Shown one piece after another: positions 30,389 to 30,574 of a stretch of 30,574 nucleotides of DNA (its first letter is position 1; every line of letters begins with the position of its first letter). The notes beneath the pieces were generated by a model. It worked only from the letters and a program-made list of their open reading frames with translations. It made no database searches and was not told where the DNA came from. The translations under genes and the position numbers were made by a program. This stretch comes from Duncaniella sp. Its GTDB lineage: Bacteria; Bacteroidota; Bacteroidia; Bacteroidales; Muribaculaceae. The stretch covers positions 1-30,574 of the forward strand of contig NZ_JAIDEN010000100.1 in assembly GCF_029054785.1 (NCBI RefSeq). Direction: 5' to 3'.

Positions 30389-30574
30389 GTTAAAATCTGA
30401 GCGACGGTATTATATTTTCTGCTTTGGATAATTTCATGTGTGAGAATTTTTTAAGCTACCTTAGCCTTGGTGTCTCTTTTGCTAAATTGTTGAAATCCGT
30501 CAGTCGCATAGCTCGCTATGCTCCTTTCTCATTTACAACAATTTATCTAAAAGATACACCACTCAGATTTTAAC
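30389..30574. repeat. Nested inverted-repeat element at the right edge
   Basis: GTTAAAATCTGAG (30389-30401) is the exact reverse complement of CTCAGATTTTAAC (30562-30574, the last bases of the window). Inside, 30469-30492 pairs imperfectly with 30536-30560 (GGTGTNTCTTTT and AAATTGTTG are shared). At the centre GCATAGC-TC-GCTATGC (30506-30521) forms a 7-bp hairpin. There is no gene of useful length. It could be a MITE-like non-autonomous element or part of a larger one cut by the window edge. Confidence 0.6.

Noticed and set aside
1..30574. tRNA and rRNA genes
   Set aside because: I looked in the longer gaps for cloverleaf arms with the T-loop GTTCRA pattern and for rRNA signatures and found none.

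Overview
The window looks like a chromosomal segment of a GC-rich Bacteroidota, most likely order Bacteroidales and plausibly Muribaculaceae. This rests on Bacteroidota-type -7 promoter boxes (TAnnTTTG), A-rich start regions without Shine-Dalgarno sequences, and families typical of the phylum (DUF5683, DUF4834 and DUF4836 proteins, a TTG-started PssA next to Psd, a Wza/Wzc pair with a tyrosine-rich tail). The family placement is inference; no rRNA or tRNA is present to settle it.

Layout. (1) 1-3305: a divergent regulatory region, then bioB overlapping a ThiF/MoeB-type E1-like enzyme, then a MetE-like protein behind its own promoter and a folded leader, closed by a 17-bp terminator hairpin. 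(2) 3354-13172: an exopolysaccharide/capsule operon with a Wza-type lipoprotein, a Wzc-type tyrosine autokinase, two GT4 glycosyltransferases, a GT32 enzyme, an EpsG/Wzy-like polymerase, a GT2 enzyme and a third GT4 gene broken by a frameshift at a run of six G. (3) 13173-13964: about 790 bp without a gene, full of inverted and direct repeats. (4) 13965-16646: a DUF5683 membrane protein, a GT4 glycosyltransferase and a GNAT acetyltransferase. (5) 16761-22496: a promoter with a folded leader, a PglC-type sugar-phosphate transferase, a DegT-family aminotransferase, a PglF/FlaA1-type nucleotide-sugar dehydratase lacking its usual middle domain, and an outer-membrane barrel with an OmpA-like C-terminus, closed by another 17-bp hairpin terminator. 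(6) 22552-24489, minus strand: psd, pssA and a DUF4834 gene, a phosphatidylethanolamine synthesis operon with a consensus promoter. (7) 24603-26060, minus: an AlbA_2/ATPase-like/winged-helix protein. (8) 26177-30232, minus: a MntA/HepT toxin-antitoxin pair followed after 6 nt by a DUF4836 lipoprotein, an ABC ATPase and an FtsX-like permease. (9) 30389-30574: a nested inverted-repeat element with no gene, cut by the window edge.

The genes of parts 2 to 5 fit together as a Wzy-type pathway. The dehydratase and aminotransferase would make a UDP-4-amino-4,6-dideoxy sugar, a GNAT enzyme may acetylate it, the PglC-type enzyme would load it on undecaprenyl phosphate, the GT2/GT4/GT32 enzymes would extend it, the EpsG-like protein would polymerise it, and Wzc and Wza would control and export it. 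No flippase and no low-molecular-weight tyrosine phosphatase is visible here.

The points I would look at first are: an 18-nt element that sits at exactly the same distance from a -7 box at two places 24 kb apart; the G6 frameshift in a glycosyltransferase; the dehydratase lacking its middle Rossmann domain; the MetE-like protein without the His-x-Cys zinc pair behind a folded leader; the DUF4836-ABC-FtsX operon; and the nested palindrome at the right edge.
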